Below the pieces are notes generated by a model, which was not told the DNA's origin, searched no databases, and worked only from the letters and a program-made list of their open reading frames with translations. A DNA stretch of 59,147 nt from Lachnospiraceae bacterium. GTDB taxonomy: Bacteria; Bacillota; Clostridia; Lachnospirales; Lachnospiraceae. The stretch lies in the NCBI GenBank assembly GCA_017621075.1, contig JAGATV010000023.1, forward strand, positions 1-59,147. The letters run 5' to 3'. The translations under genes were made by a program, and so were the position numbers. This document shows, one piece after another, positions 45,602 to 54,416 of the stretch (the stretch's first letter is position 1; every line of letters starts with the position of its first letter).

Positions 45602-46162
45602 CTATTTCATTTCTATCTGTTCCGCAGGGTAACTCTCCCGGCATACGGCGCAGACATATTGATCCTGCTGCCTTGTCAGCTTTTCCCCGCATTTGCATAC
45701 ATATCCGGCAATTCTTGCAGGATTGCCCATTACAAGAGCGTGTGGAGGCACATCCTTGGTAATCACGGCCCCCGCACCGATAAGTGCATACTCTCCGATC
45801 GTATGACCGCAGACGATCGTAGCATTGGCACCGATGCTTGCCCCTTTCTTTACTATGGTAGGGCGGAATTCACTTTTTCTTTCAATAAAACTTCTGGGAT
45901 TGATCACATTGGTAAATACCACATTGGGGCCTACAAAAACGTCCTCCTCCAGCTCCACACCGCTGTATAAGGATACGTTGTTCTTGACTTTGACACCGTT
46001 GCCGATTTTCACTCCTTTTTCAACGAACACATAAGCGCCGATATTACAGTGTTCACCGATCTGTGCCCCTTCCATGATACAGCAAAACTGCCAGATACGG
46101 CTTCCTGCTCCGATGCGGGCATCCTTGTGTACATATGCACTTTCGTGAAGAAAATAATCCAT
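45602..46162 (-). CDS. Left-handed beta-helix N-acetyltransferase, WlbB/WbpD-like
   Basis: A 186-residue hexapeptide-repeat acetyltransferase: repeats such as [36 protein letters not shown] and [12 protein letters not shown], with [15 protein letters not shown] holding the loop typical of WlbB. It is predicted to N-acetylate the 3-amino group of a UDP-sugar made by 44501 and 46197. The C terminus carries CKCGEKL and CAVC, a small zinc-ribbon-like tail. ATG 46162 is preferred, using GGAGG at 11 bases; ATG 46180 has no visible site. Confidence 0.88.
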   Translation of the reverse strand: MDYFLHESAYVHKDARIGAGSRIWQFCCIMEGAQIGEHCNIGAYVFVEKGVKIGNGVKVKNNVSLYSGVELEEDVFVGPNVVFTNVINPRSFIERKSEFRPTIVKKGASIGANATIVCGHTIGEYALIGAGAVITKDVPPHALVMGNPARIAGYVCKCGEKLTRQQDQYVCAVCRESYPAEQIEMK

Positions 46163-46196
46163 GCTGTCCCATCCCTCCATGTTATATTCTAAAAAC

Positions 46197-47384
46197 TTAC
46201 TTCCCGGAAAACTGATTGACAGCCCGGATCACGGAAGTGATTTCTTCCTCGGTCAGCTCCGGGAACATCGGGATCGCAGCAGAGTGCTCCGCCACATATT
46301 CCGCATGGGGCAGGTCCCCCTTTTTATAACCCAGCTCTTCAAATACACGCTGTAAGTGAAGAGGGATCGGGAAATAGACTCCCGTAGCGATTCCGCATTC
46401 CTCCATATAATTCCGAAAACGATCTCTTTCCTCTAAAGTCACCACATACACATAAAAAATATGTTCTGCTCCCTCAGCCACCTTCGGATGCTTCACGCAG
46501 GGATTGGTGATCTCTGTACGGTATCTGTCGGCAATCTTTCTTCTCTTTTCGTTCCAGCCGTCCAGACACGGTAATTTTGCTCTCAGGATGGCAGCCTGCA
46601 ATTCGTCAAGACGGGAATTGTAGCCAACCACATAATTAAAATATTTAGGCTGATTGTTGCCAAAGTCTTCTGCCTCCCGGCTGTCATCCGGATGCAGTGC
46701 ATTGTAGGTATACAACCCGTCCAGACCGCTTCCGTGCACTCTGTAAGCCCTGCACTTCTTCGCCAGATCTTCACTGTCCGTCAGGATAATACCTCCATCT
46801 CCTGCCGCTCCCAGATTCTTGGTGGGGAAAAAGGAAACACACGCAATGTCCCCCCAGGAGCCGGCTTTCTTCCCCCGGTATACGGAGCCTGCCGCCTGGG
46901 CCACATCCTCGACCACAAATAGGCCATGCTTCCTGGCAATTTCACAGATCTTTACCATATCCGCACATTGACCGTATAACTGAACGGGAATAACCGCCTT
47001 GGTGCGATCCGTGATCTTAGCTTCGATTGCATCCGCATCAATGACATAGGTATCGTCCGTACAATCTACAAAAACAGGCTTCGCCCCCACATTTGCAATG
47101 GCCTCTGCAGTGGCATAGAAAGTAAGCGCACAGGTAATGACCTCATCCCCGGGTCCTATTCCCAGAGCACGCAGTGCGATCACCAGGGCATCCGTACCGT
47201 TTCCTACCCCCACAGCATGCTTGACGCCTATATATTGCGCAAACTCTTTTTCAAATTCCTTAACATTTTGTCCGCTGATATAATTGCCCGATTCCAAAAC
47301 CTCCAGGACTGCCTTGTTGATTTCATCCTTCCGGCTCTCATACTGCCTGGATACATTCATCAATGGTATCTTTCTTCCTTCCAT
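46197..47384 (-). CDS. DegT family aminotransferase, WlbC/WbpE-like
   Basis: A 395-residue PLP aminotransferase: [24 protein letters not shown] and [16 protein letters not shown] with K189. It has the insert [14 protein letters not shown]. It most likely aminates the 3-keto sugar from the Gfo/Idh enzyme, before acetylation by 45602. It is one of three DegT enzymes in the window and the closest to WbpE and FdtB types. AAGGAGAG lies before the ATG. Confidence 0.9.
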   Translation of the reverse strand: MEGRKIPLMNVSRQYESRKDEINKAVLEVLESGNYISGQNVKEFEKEFAQYIGVKHAVGVGNGTDALVIALRALGIGPGDEVITCALTFYATAEAIANVGAKPVFVDCTDDTYVIDADAIEAKITDRTKAVIPVQLYGQCADMVKICEIARKHGLFVVEDVAQAAGSVYRGKKAGSWGDIACVSFFPTKNLGAAGDGGIILTDSEDLAKKCRAYRVHGSGLDGLYTYNALHPDDSREAEDFGNNQPKYFNYVVGYNSRLDELQAAILRAKLPCLDGWNEKRRKIADRYRTEITNPCVKHPKVAEGAEHIFYVYVVTLEERDRFRNYMEECGIATGVYFPIPLHLQRVFEELGYKKGDLPHAEYVAEHSAAIPMFPELTEEEITSVIRAVNQFSGK

Positions 47385-47404
47385 GCTTCTCTCTCCTTAT
47401 CTTT

Positions 47405-48724
47405 TTAACTTAATATGGCATCCGGATGATTTCCCTTCTGGTATAACTCCGAATTAAGCAACAGCATCATCAGTATCATCACCACCCAGCCCCCTGTCAG
47501 CAGGGTAGTCTGCAATGCGTTGTCGTTCAAGGTGATGCAGATATAACTGAACATTGCTATCTTATATGCAATGGGGATGCGCGTACTCACCCGGTCTGTA
47601 ACGCAGATCAGCACTCCTACCAACACACCGCACAAAACCATTCCGAACTCTCCCATCTGGGCATAAGCATCTCCGATCAGTCCCGTATTGCTGTTGGAGA
47701 TCAGACGGCCGCCGGAGGAAAAATCGGAAATAACGTAGCCGATGGCCTTATCAAAAGGATATTCCAGTGAAAACAGCTTGCCGATAATTCCCTCAGAAAA
47801 AAGCAGCTTATCACGTTCCCTGAAAAAATCAAAATATTGAAACTTGATCTTGGCCGGTTCCACGAACATTCTCATGACGCCCTGCCATGCGATCACCCAG
47901 AATACTTTCAGCCGTGCGCCGATCCCATATAAGAACGTAACCGCCGCCAGCGCACCAAAAGAAAGACTATACATGATTCTGGTCTTTTTAAACCATTTAG
48001 AAAGCCCGTATAATGCTACAAACAGCACTATGGAAAGCAAAAATGCTTTGTGACCGAACGTAAAATAAAAGACCGCCTGAATCACTACGCATGCCGCACA
48101 TCTTAAGTACTTTTTGTACATCAGGAAGTAGGCCATAAAAAACGGAGTCAGCGCCTTGGCACTCCATTGCAAAAGATACTCTTCCAGGATATTTAACCCT
48201 GTGCCCTCTTCCCTGATCTCATATGCATCGGTAAAGGACAGGGCTCTTAAGTCGATCCCGCCGCCTTTGAAGCACAGCCAGAGTGCTGCGACAACATAGC
48301 CCACAAAGATCACCTGCAAAATCACAGCAGCCGTATTCCGGTTAATCTTCTCCTCAAAAACCCAGCCTCTCCCGGGTCTGTTCGCCAGCAAAAAAATGAT
48401 CAACACCATACAAAAGGTGCAGAGCGCATACCAATGGCTTTTATTGTTGGTCCAATAAAAGATCATATAGGGCACCACGCTGGTAATGGTAAAAAACTGG
48501 CAGATCAGCGCAGATAACTTATTATCGTCTTCCGGAATCACCAGAACGATCACAGCGCAGTACAAATAGGACAGAATACAGGCGTTCCAGTTTGGCGTGT
48601 AATAAAACTGCAGATTGTCCCATGTAACGACAATACAATAAATATATGCCAGCTCCATCAATATTTTAAAGGCAAAGACTCCCAATAAATTGCCTAACTT
48701 GCTTTTTATCTTGCTAATTTCCAT
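47405..48724 (-). CDS. Wzy-like polysaccharide polymerase
   Basis: A 439-residue membrane protein with about eleven helices and a larger outer loop (about 290-335) before SNSNTGLIGDAYAQMGEFG, a pattern common in O-antigen polymerases. It should polymerise lipid-linked repeat units exported by the Wzx at 50602. Sequence identity in this family is always low, so the call rests on topology and place. ATG 48724 has AAGGA seven bases before; GTG 48730 overlaps this site. Confidence 0.75.
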   Translation of the reverse strand: MEISKIKSKLGNLLGVFAFKILMELAYIYCIVVTWDNLQFYYTPNWNACILSYLYCAVIVLVIPEDDNKLSALICQFFTITSVVPYMIFYWTNNKSHWYALCTFCMVLIIFLLANRPGRGWVFEEKINRNTAAVILQVIFVGYVVAALWLCFKGGGIDLRALSFTDAYEIREEGTGLNILEEYLLQWSAKALTPFFMAYFLMYKKYLRCAACVVIQAVFYFTFGHKAFLLSIVLFVALYGLSKWFKKTRIMYSLSFGALAAVTFLYGIGARLKVFWVIAWQGVMRMFVEPAKIKFQYFDFFRERDKLLFSEGIIGKLFSLEYPFDKAIGYVISDFSSGGRLISNSNTGLIGDAYAQMGEFGMVLCGVLVGVLICVTDRVSTRIPIAYKIAMFSYICITLNDNALQTTLLTGGWVVMILMMLLLNSELYQKGNHPDAILS

Positions 48725-48757
48725 AGGCACATCCTTATTTTTTTGTTTTATGTCCTA

Positions 48758-49900
48758 CTAGCCTTCCAGTCTGGCCGCCAAAGCACTATAATCCAAAACC
48801 TCTCTTGCCAGTTTAAAGGATGCCCGGCTCATCCGTTCGATCATGGTGGGGTCTGCTAACAGTTCATTGACTGCCTCATAAATATCATCGGCATTTTTCA
48901 CCCACATTACATTGTCCCTGCACAATTTCAGATGGCTCTTGTGAGGATAGATCATAACAGGCACTCCGCAGCAAACCGCATTCTGCATGGTTGCGGACTG
49001 ACCGCCGGGCTGCACATAGACATCACAGGCATACAGATAATGTCTCAAATCATCGGCATTCAGCCAGCCCAGCCATTTTACCTTGGGGTTGTCATTGATG
49101 TAATCCCACAACTGCTGATTCTCAGGCGGAATGCTTCCGGCGATCAACAGAACCACATTCTCTGACTGCACCCGGTTCAGGCCTTCGATCAGAACATCCG
49201 TCTCCTTGCGCTTGTCCAATTTTCCGGAATGCATTAGCACAAGTGTCGATTCGTCAATGCCAAGCTGTTTGCGGATATCAGCCCGCCACTTCTTTTTCTC
49301 TTGTTCCTCTACGATCTCTCCGCCCAAAGGATAATATTCCGTAATCTCTTCGGGAACCTTATACTCCTGCATGATAAAATCTTTTACTTCCTCCGTAATA
49401 TACAGTACTTTGTCCATATACGGGAGGCACTTCCGAATGATATGTCTATAGAGGCCCTCATGCAGCAGTACTTTGGATATCACATTTTGTGCACAGGTAT
49501 GATAATCTTCATGACTGTCCACATATAATTTCACATCAGGATGGTTTTTCACATATTTCACCACAGTAAATAATTCCCACGCTGCCATTCCATGGAACAA
49601 AATGACGTCTGGTGCGAACTCACAGATCAATTCATATACCCCTTTATAGGAACGGAATTTACGCATAACGGCCGCCGGAAGGAATTTCCTGTAAGGCACC
49701 CTGATGATCTTTATCCCGTCCTCCGTCTGATATGTTGACGGTTGCAGATATTTAAAGTGTCCACCATCATCAAAGGTTTCCGTGGAGGCAATGATCTCCA
49801 CTTCATTGCCGTGTACAAAGTTGAAGTGCGGCAATAAATTTTCCTGATAACTGTAACCGTCGATGTAAAAGCAAGATAAACAACAGTGCAAAATCTTCAT
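48758..49900 (-). CDS. GT4 family glycosyltransferase
   Basis: A 380-residue GT-B enzyme. C-terminal domain: LVLMHSGKLDKRKETDVLIEG (phosphate/nucleotide region), KWLGWLNADDLRHYLYACDVYVQPGG, and the donor site with AVCCGVPVMIY. The N-terminal domain includes FHGMAAWELFTVVKY and DSHEDYHTCAQN. It adds one sugar of the repeat unit in the cytoplasm. The donor is unknown. Confidence 0.88.
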   Translation of the reverse strand: MKILHCCLSCFYIDGYSYQENLLPHFNFVHGNEVEIIASTETFDDGGHFKYLQPSTYQTEDGIKIIRVPYRKFLPAAVMRKFRSYKGVYELICEFAPDVILFHGMAAWELFTVVKYVKNHPDVKLYVDSHEDYHTCAQNVISKVLLHEGLYRHIIRKCLPYMDKVLYITEEVKDFIMQEYKVPEEITEYYPLGGEIVEEQEKKKWRADIRKQLGIDESTLVLMHSGKLDKRKETDVLIEGLNRVQSENVVLLIAGSIPPENQQLWDYINDNPKVKWLGWLNADDLRHYLYACDVYVQPGGQSATMQNAVCCGVPVMIYPHKSHLKLCRDNVMWVKNADDIYEAVNELLADPTMIERMSRASFKLAREVLDYSALAARLEG

Positions 49901-49965
49901 ATTTCTCTCTTATGTGACTATGATCACATTGCCCTTTCTATAAAATCCTGATCTTTTCACAGCAT

Positions 49966-50592
49966 TCACTGTTCCTGATATTCCTGCATTGCTTTTTCCA
50001 GGAAAGCTTCCACATCATTAAACAGCGGACCGTATTGAAACAGTTTCTCGTCCTCCCAATCCCACCATTTCAGTTTCTGCAGCTTCAAAATCTGATCTTC
50101 CTCAAACCGCATACGGATGATTTTGGCCGGAACTCCGGCCACAATGGCATAGTCGGGAACATCCTTGGTCACCACGCTGCCCATACCGATGACAGCGCCA
50201 TCTCCAATCTTCACGCCGGACTTAATAAAAACGCCCTCCCCGATCCAGACGTCATTGCCTATGACAATCTCCTGTGTTATTTCGTAGGGATGCTTGGCAT
50301 ATTTCATTTTAATGCTGTCTTTTCTCTCCAAAAAAGCAGGGGAGGTAGAAACCCACTCCATAGGGTGGCTGGGCAATCCGATGGATACCCGGTTGGCTAT
50401 GGAGCAAAAAGCACCGATCTTGCAGCTGAGGATCGTGCAGTCATATCCGCAAAAAGAGTGCCTTCCCATATGCACCCCCACAATACTGCTTCCCGCCTCT
50501 ATCTTGGAGGTTTTGTCTATATGGCTGTCGGCCACGGCTCTGCCCCGTACTTTCTTTAACAATTTGTTCCAGTAATATTGCAGTGATTGCAT
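49966..50592 (-). CDS. Hexapeptide-repeat O-acetyltransferase
   Basis: A 208-residue left-handed beta-helix acyltransferase (CatB/maltose acetyltransferase-like): GRHSFCGYDCTILSCKIG, CSIANRVSIGLPSHPMEW with the catalytic His, then IVIGNDVWIGEGVFIKSG, IGDGAVIGMGSVVTKDVP and VAGVPAKIIRMRF. Predicted to acetylate a sugar of the repeat unit. It lies 9 bases after the Wzx gene. Confidence 0.88.
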   Translation of the reverse strand: MQSLQYYWNKLLKKVRGRAVADSHIDKTSKIEAGSSIVGVHMGRHSFCGYDCTILSCKIGAFCSIANRVSIGLPSHPMEWVSTSPAFLERKDSIKMKYAKHPYEITQEIVIGNDVWIGEGVFIKSGVKIGDGAVIGMGSVVTKDVPDYAIVAGVPAKIIRMRFEEDQILKLQKLKWWDWEDEKLFQYGPLFNDVEAFLEKAMQEYQEQ

Positions 50593-50601
50593 TTTTGCTG
50601 T

Positions 50602-51831
50602 TTACTCCTTTTTTTCTCTCACAAGGATACTGAAATGACCGATTATCATCAGCAATAACATCCTGATCAGATTTACCAGCAAGGTTGCTGCGCAAAATCC
50701 CATCAATCCGGCATCCTTCATGAAAAAATACCCCAGTCCGATATATGCAGCCGCATAAACAGTCTGTATGAATACCTGCCAGAAAATATTGGCAAATTTT
50801 AAGACCGAAGGTGCTAATATATTTGCCAGCACGCCAATCAGAGATGCCACATTTGCTATCACGATATATTGCCTGGTACTGTCCACTACAGTAGGATACA
50901 AAAGTCCCGTTGCCCACGGCGCCAACAGTATGGCAACGGCACCGGCCATTCCGCCTCCCACCAGGATGATCCCATTGATCGTCCAATATTTTTTCAAAGT
51001 CATGCGGAAGGAGTCCTGCGCATAATAGCTGAGAAGCACCCCTGCAACAGGCGTCACCACCAAACCAATGCTTTTCCCTACAAAGGAGCTTACCGTATAT
51101 ACGGTGACCTGATCTCCGCCCATGACCGGATACAGGAAAATACGATCCAGATAGATCACCACATTGGCGATGAGATTTGTAACGATCAACACCAGATATG
51201 CTTTCAACGTTTTGGAAAACAGCGGCGTGATCCTGTACTTCTCCCGATAGAGCGCAGTGGACTTCAAAAGATACACGATCCCAAAAATCTGCCCCAAAAG
51301 AAATGCAGCCGGCCAATACTTTGTAAAACGTGTCAAAACCAACCCTGCCACATATCCCACACTGACAAATATGTTATAAATCAGATTTGCTTTATAGTCA
51401 ATCACAATACGGTATGACACCACCCAATAATTCTGGATGATTCCAAGAACCACATACCCCAATAAGAGTATCAGGGAAATACCACCTATCTCCGTCCCTG
51501 TAATACAGCCAAAAATGATAGTGCTGATAACCGTAAACACCACTAACAGAATATTGTAATCGCCCTCTAAATTCTGTTCATTATATGAAGTTTTCTGGAT
51601 CAAACGTACATTATTCAATCCGCCTCCGAAGGAGACCAAAAAAATATTGGCGATGCCCATGATCGTCAAAAGCTGACCATATACCTCCGCAGAAAAACCA
51701 GCCGCAAGATAGGGGTATACCACCAACTGCAAAACAATGGTAGCGATTGCCGTGGCAAGAATATTGTACCCAAAATCCCCTACCATCTTTTTATTTTTAT
51801 GAAATCGCTCTTTTAACACACCGATATCCAT
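50602..51831 (-). CDS. wzx: Wzx-type polysaccharide flippase
   Basis: A 409-residue MATE/MOP-like exporter with about twelve helices, beginning VGDFGYNILATAIATIVLQ and including FGGGLNNVRL and YPYLAAGFSAEVYGQLL. It should flip the lipid-linked repeat unit across the membrane. It is the only flippase seen in the cluster and is paired with the Wzy-like gene at 47405. It lies 17 bases after the HisF-like gene. Confidence 0.85.
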   Translation of the reverse strand: MDIGVLKERFHKNKKMVGDFGYNILATAIATIVLQLVVYPYLAAGFSAEVYGQLLTIMGIANIFLVSFGGGLNNVRLIQKTSYNEQNLEGDYNILLVVFTVISTIIFGCITGTEIGGISLILLLGYVVLGIIQNYWVVSYRIVIDYKANLIYNIFVSVGYVAGLVLTRFTKYWPAAFLLGQIFGIVYLLKSTALYREKYRITPLFSKTLKAYLVLIVTNLIANVVIYLDRIFLYPVMGGDQVTVYTVSSFVGKSIGLVVTPVAGVLLSYYAQDSFRMTLKKYWTINGIILVGGGMAGAVAILLAPWATGLLYPTVVDSTRQYIVIANVASLIGVLANILAPSVLKFANIFWQVFIQTVYAAAYIGLGYFFMKDAGLMGFCAATLLVNLIRMLLLMIIGHFSILVREKKE

Positions 51832-51848
51832 GTATCTTTTCCTTATAT

Positions 51849-52619
51849 CTACTCGGAATAAATTCCTGCCGCAGTAAGTTCTTCCTCACTGGGCGCTGTG
51901 ATCAACACGGCTTTTAATCTGCCATAATATACAAACATACTTCCGCCGGCTGCGGCATGGGCATTTCCCTCACGCAATACTGCTTTCAGGTCTTGAATCC
52001 CTCCTGCTCCACCGATCGCAGTGACAGGAATCTTTACAGCATCCACAACACTTCTTACAAGCTTGATATCATAGCCTTGCATCATTCCATCCCTATCTAC
52101 GGAATTGATGATTATTTCACCTGCTCCAAGCCGCTCTGCGTCTTGCGCCAATTCTACAGGAGTTTTATCAACGATGTCATTTCCGTCTGATATAACACAT
52201 TTATATTGCCCATTAACCAATTTTGCGTCGATGGATGCGACAACACTCTGACTGCCAAATGCTTCTGCCGCTGTCGTGATCAATTTCGGATGTCTGACAA
52301 GCTCTGAATTGATTACAACCTTTTCATATCCTATTGCAAGCAACTCATGTACTTGCTCAAGGGTGGTTATTCCACCGCCACAGCTAAGGGGCATGAAAGC
52401 CTCACTGGCAATATCTTTCAACAGATCAAAGTCCGGCTCCCGTCCATTCCTCGTTGCTCCTATATCTAAAACAGAAAGTTCATCTATCCCTTTTCTGTTA
52501 AATATCTTGACAGCATTCACGGGGTCCCCAAGATATGTTCTGTCTTTAAAATTTATTGTTTTAATCAAATCCCTGTCATCGTAAAGAAGCACCGGTATGA
52601 TTCTTGGTCTTGTAAACAC
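51849..52619 (-). CDS. HisF paralogue of an acetamidino-sugar pathway (WbuZ type)
   Basis: A 256-residue TIM barrel like the HisF cyclase: GDPVNAVKIF, LSVLDIGAT, SCGGGITTLEQV, SIDAKLVNGQ and NSVDRDGMMQGYD. In the position of the first catalytic Asp of HisF (IxCLD) it has IPVLLYDD, so Leu12 replaces Asp11. That is consistent with a barrel that only channels ammonia rather than one making imidazole glycerol phosphate. No other histidine genes are present, and it sits with HisH- and WbuX-like genes. The GTG start has AAGGAG nine bases before, inside the end of hisH. AT-rich. Confidence 0.85.
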   Translation of the reverse strand: MFTRPRIIPVLLYDDRDLIKTINFKDRTYLGDPVNAVKIFNRKGIDELSVLDIGATRNGREPDFDLLKDIASEAFMPLSCGGGITTLEQVHELLAIGYEKVVINSELVRHPKLITTAAEAFGSQSVVASIDAKLVNGQYKCVISDGNDIVDKTPVELAQDAERLGAGEIIINSVDRDGMMQGYDIKLVRSVVDAVKIPVTAIGGAGGIQDLKAVLREGNAHAAAGGSMFVYYGRLKAVLITAPSEEELTAAGIYSE

Positions 52620-52622
52620 TCT

Positions 52623-53234
52623 TTAACACTCCTTTACAAAATTCCTTAATAAAGCCATCCCAAAATCATGGCTTTTTTCAGGGTGGAACTGAACACCCAT
52701 GATATTGTCCTTAACAACAGCTGCAGCAAATTCATATCCGTAATCACAAGTCATAAGAACATTTCCCTCATTATCGCACTTTGCATGATAGGAATGTACA
52801 AAGTAATATCTCTGCGTTCCTTCAAGATTCCCGATCAACGGATTTTCCTTTTTAAAATCCACAATATCCCATCCCATGTGAGGAACCTTAAGATCGGTAT
52901 CGGCCAGCCTGAATCTGATATTGTCAAAAGGGATCAGCCCCAGTCCGGGAAGTGTTCCCTCCTCACTTTTTCTTCCAAGAAGCTGCATTCCCAAACAAAT
53001 ACCAAGCAGGGGCTTTTTCTTATCATTCACTTCCGACTTAATAAAATCAACCAGTCCGCTCTCGGTCAATTTGGACATTCCCGCATCAAAAGCTCCTACC
53101 CCGGGAAGAATGTATCTGTCGCACTTCTGTAATTGAGTTGCATCGGACGAAATAATCGACTTTTCGTCTATCACTTTTAGCATATTTTGTATTGACCCCA
53201 GGTTTCCCAGGCCATAGTTTATGATTCCTACCAT
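52623..53234 (-). CDS. HisH-like glutamine amidotransferase subunit (acetamidino-sugar pathway)
   Basis: A 203-residue class I glutaminase: IINYGLGNLGSIQNML, the nucleophile in LLGICLGMQLLG (Cys80) and GVQFHPEKS (His184, Glu186), so the triad is complete. It should release ammonia from glutamine and pass it via the HisF-like barrel to the amidotransferase. It lies between the 53249 gene and HisF, with 3 bases to the latter. Assignment to sugar amidination rather than histidine synthesis is by context and by the altered HisF. Confidence 0.88.
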   Translation of the reverse strand: MVGIINYGLGNLGSIQNMLKVIDEKSIISSDATQLQKCDRYILPGVGAFDAGMSKLTESGLVDFIKSEVNDKKKPLLGICLGMQLLGRKSEEGTLPGLGLIPFDNIRFRLADTDLKVPHMGWDIVDFKKENPLIGNLEGTQRYYFVHSYHAKCDNEGNVLMTCDYGYEFAAAVVKDNIMGVQFHPEKSHDFGMALLRNFVKEC

Positions 53235-53248
53235 ATAACACCATTCTC

Positions 53249-54385
53249 CTAAATTCTGATATTGCGATTTTCAATTCCAAGCATCTTACAGATAGCAACT
53301 CCTAACTTAATGATCCACATCTGATTTTTGTAATCTGCAGGTGTTTTATTGGGTAGTGCAATGATCTCATCAAATTCTCTGGCGGTAATGCCCATCTTTT
53401 TTGCCACATATTCTTTGTCTTGTTCCATCTGTTCCGGATCATAAGGGGGCTTCTCCAAAATCTTTAATGCTTCCTCCCTGGTCATGGTGCCCGCTAATAT
53501 CTGATTGGACAGAACATTTTTTCTTGTATCAAATCCAAATTTATGGGGCAGATAATAACCTTCAAAGAAACGTGTGAAAACATTTTCATAATGCTTATTT
53601 TCATACTTGGTCCAGCCATATTCTTTATGGAGGAATTCCTGCGCTTCTTCCTTATCATATACGACATAATCAAGAGGATATATTCGCGTCATGCCATAAA
53701 AGTACTGATACAGTATTTTATATTTCAGCATCCCGCAAAGCGGGAAATCCTTTAATGGTCTTGTGCCAAATTTCTTATTGATATCTTTCAGCAAAACAAT
53801 ATCATTCATATAAATCCATTCTACCGGAGGTCTGATAAACTCAGTAGAATTATTTGATCCTGTGAGAATATACTTAATATGGTGTTTCACTGCATAATTG
53901 TACATGGCCGCAAAGATAGAATGATCCTGCGGATTGTCGCAAGAAGAGATAGACGCCTTAAAAAAAGATAATTGCAAGTCGCTCATCTCTTTCCAATTCA
54001 CTACATGCGTATACATGTCGAGATCTAATCCCTTAACGATCTTCTCAATATTCTCTACCGCAACATTCAGATTCCAACCGGTATCAACCACAAAGATCAA
54101 TGGCCTTAAGTGCATTACCTCTTTCGCAATATATGCCAAATAGGAGCTGTCCGCTCCGCCGCTCAAGCCAAGAATGCAATCATAATCTTTCCCTTTGCCT
54201 TCTTTTCTTATTTTCTTTGCGATTTTTTCAAGCTCATCATATCGGTTTTCCTGCGGTTTCCAATACGGTTTGATTTTTTTGTCAAAATTTCTGCAATGAT
54301 CACACACACCATTCTCATCAAAAGTAATTTTTGAATCGGTTGTGTCCATCACGCATCTCGTGCATCGTTGATATTCTCTCATCAT
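53249..54385 (-). CDS. N-acetyl sugar amidotransferase, copy 1 (WbpG/WbuX/LfnA type)
   Basis: Converts an N-acetyl group of a nucleotide sugar to an acetamidino group, using ATP and ammonia. The 378 residues have an N-terminal zinc-finger-like pair CTRCVMDTTD and NGVCDHCRNF, the PP-loop ILGLSGGADSSYLAY and a conserved YILTGSNNSTEF. The C terminus holds YYLPHKFGFDTRK and GTMTREEALKILEKPP. It is a paralogue of the 54417 protein. It precedes hisH by 14 bases. A plausible substrate is UDP-L-FucNAc from capEFG. Confidence 0.9.
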   Translation of the reverse strand: MMREYQRCTRCVMDTTDSKITFDENGVCDHCRNFDKKIKPYWKPQENRYDELEKIAKKIRKEGKGKDYDCILGLSGGADSSYLAYIAKEVMHLRPLIFVVDTGWNLNVAVENIEKIVKGLDLDMYTHVVNWKEMSDLQLSFFKASISSCDNPQDHSIFAAMYNYAVKHHIKYILTGSNNSTEFIRPPVEWIYMNDIVLLKDINKKFGTRPLKDFPLCGMLKYKILYQYFYGMTRIYPLDYVVYDKEEAQEFLHKEYGWTKYENKHYENVFTRFFEGYYLPHKFGFDTRKNVLSNQILAGTMTREEALKILEKPPYDPEQMEQDKEYVAKKMGITAREFDEIIALPNKTPADYKNQMWIIKLGVAICKMLGIENRNIRI

Positions 54386-54416
54386 TAACTTCCATCACCT
54401 AAAAATCTTTTCATAT

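Noticed and set aside
51849-53234. hisF and hisH of histidine biosynthesis
   Set aside because: No other his genes nearby, the first catalytic Asp of HisF is Leu, and both lie next to sugar amidotransferases; sugar amidination explains them better.
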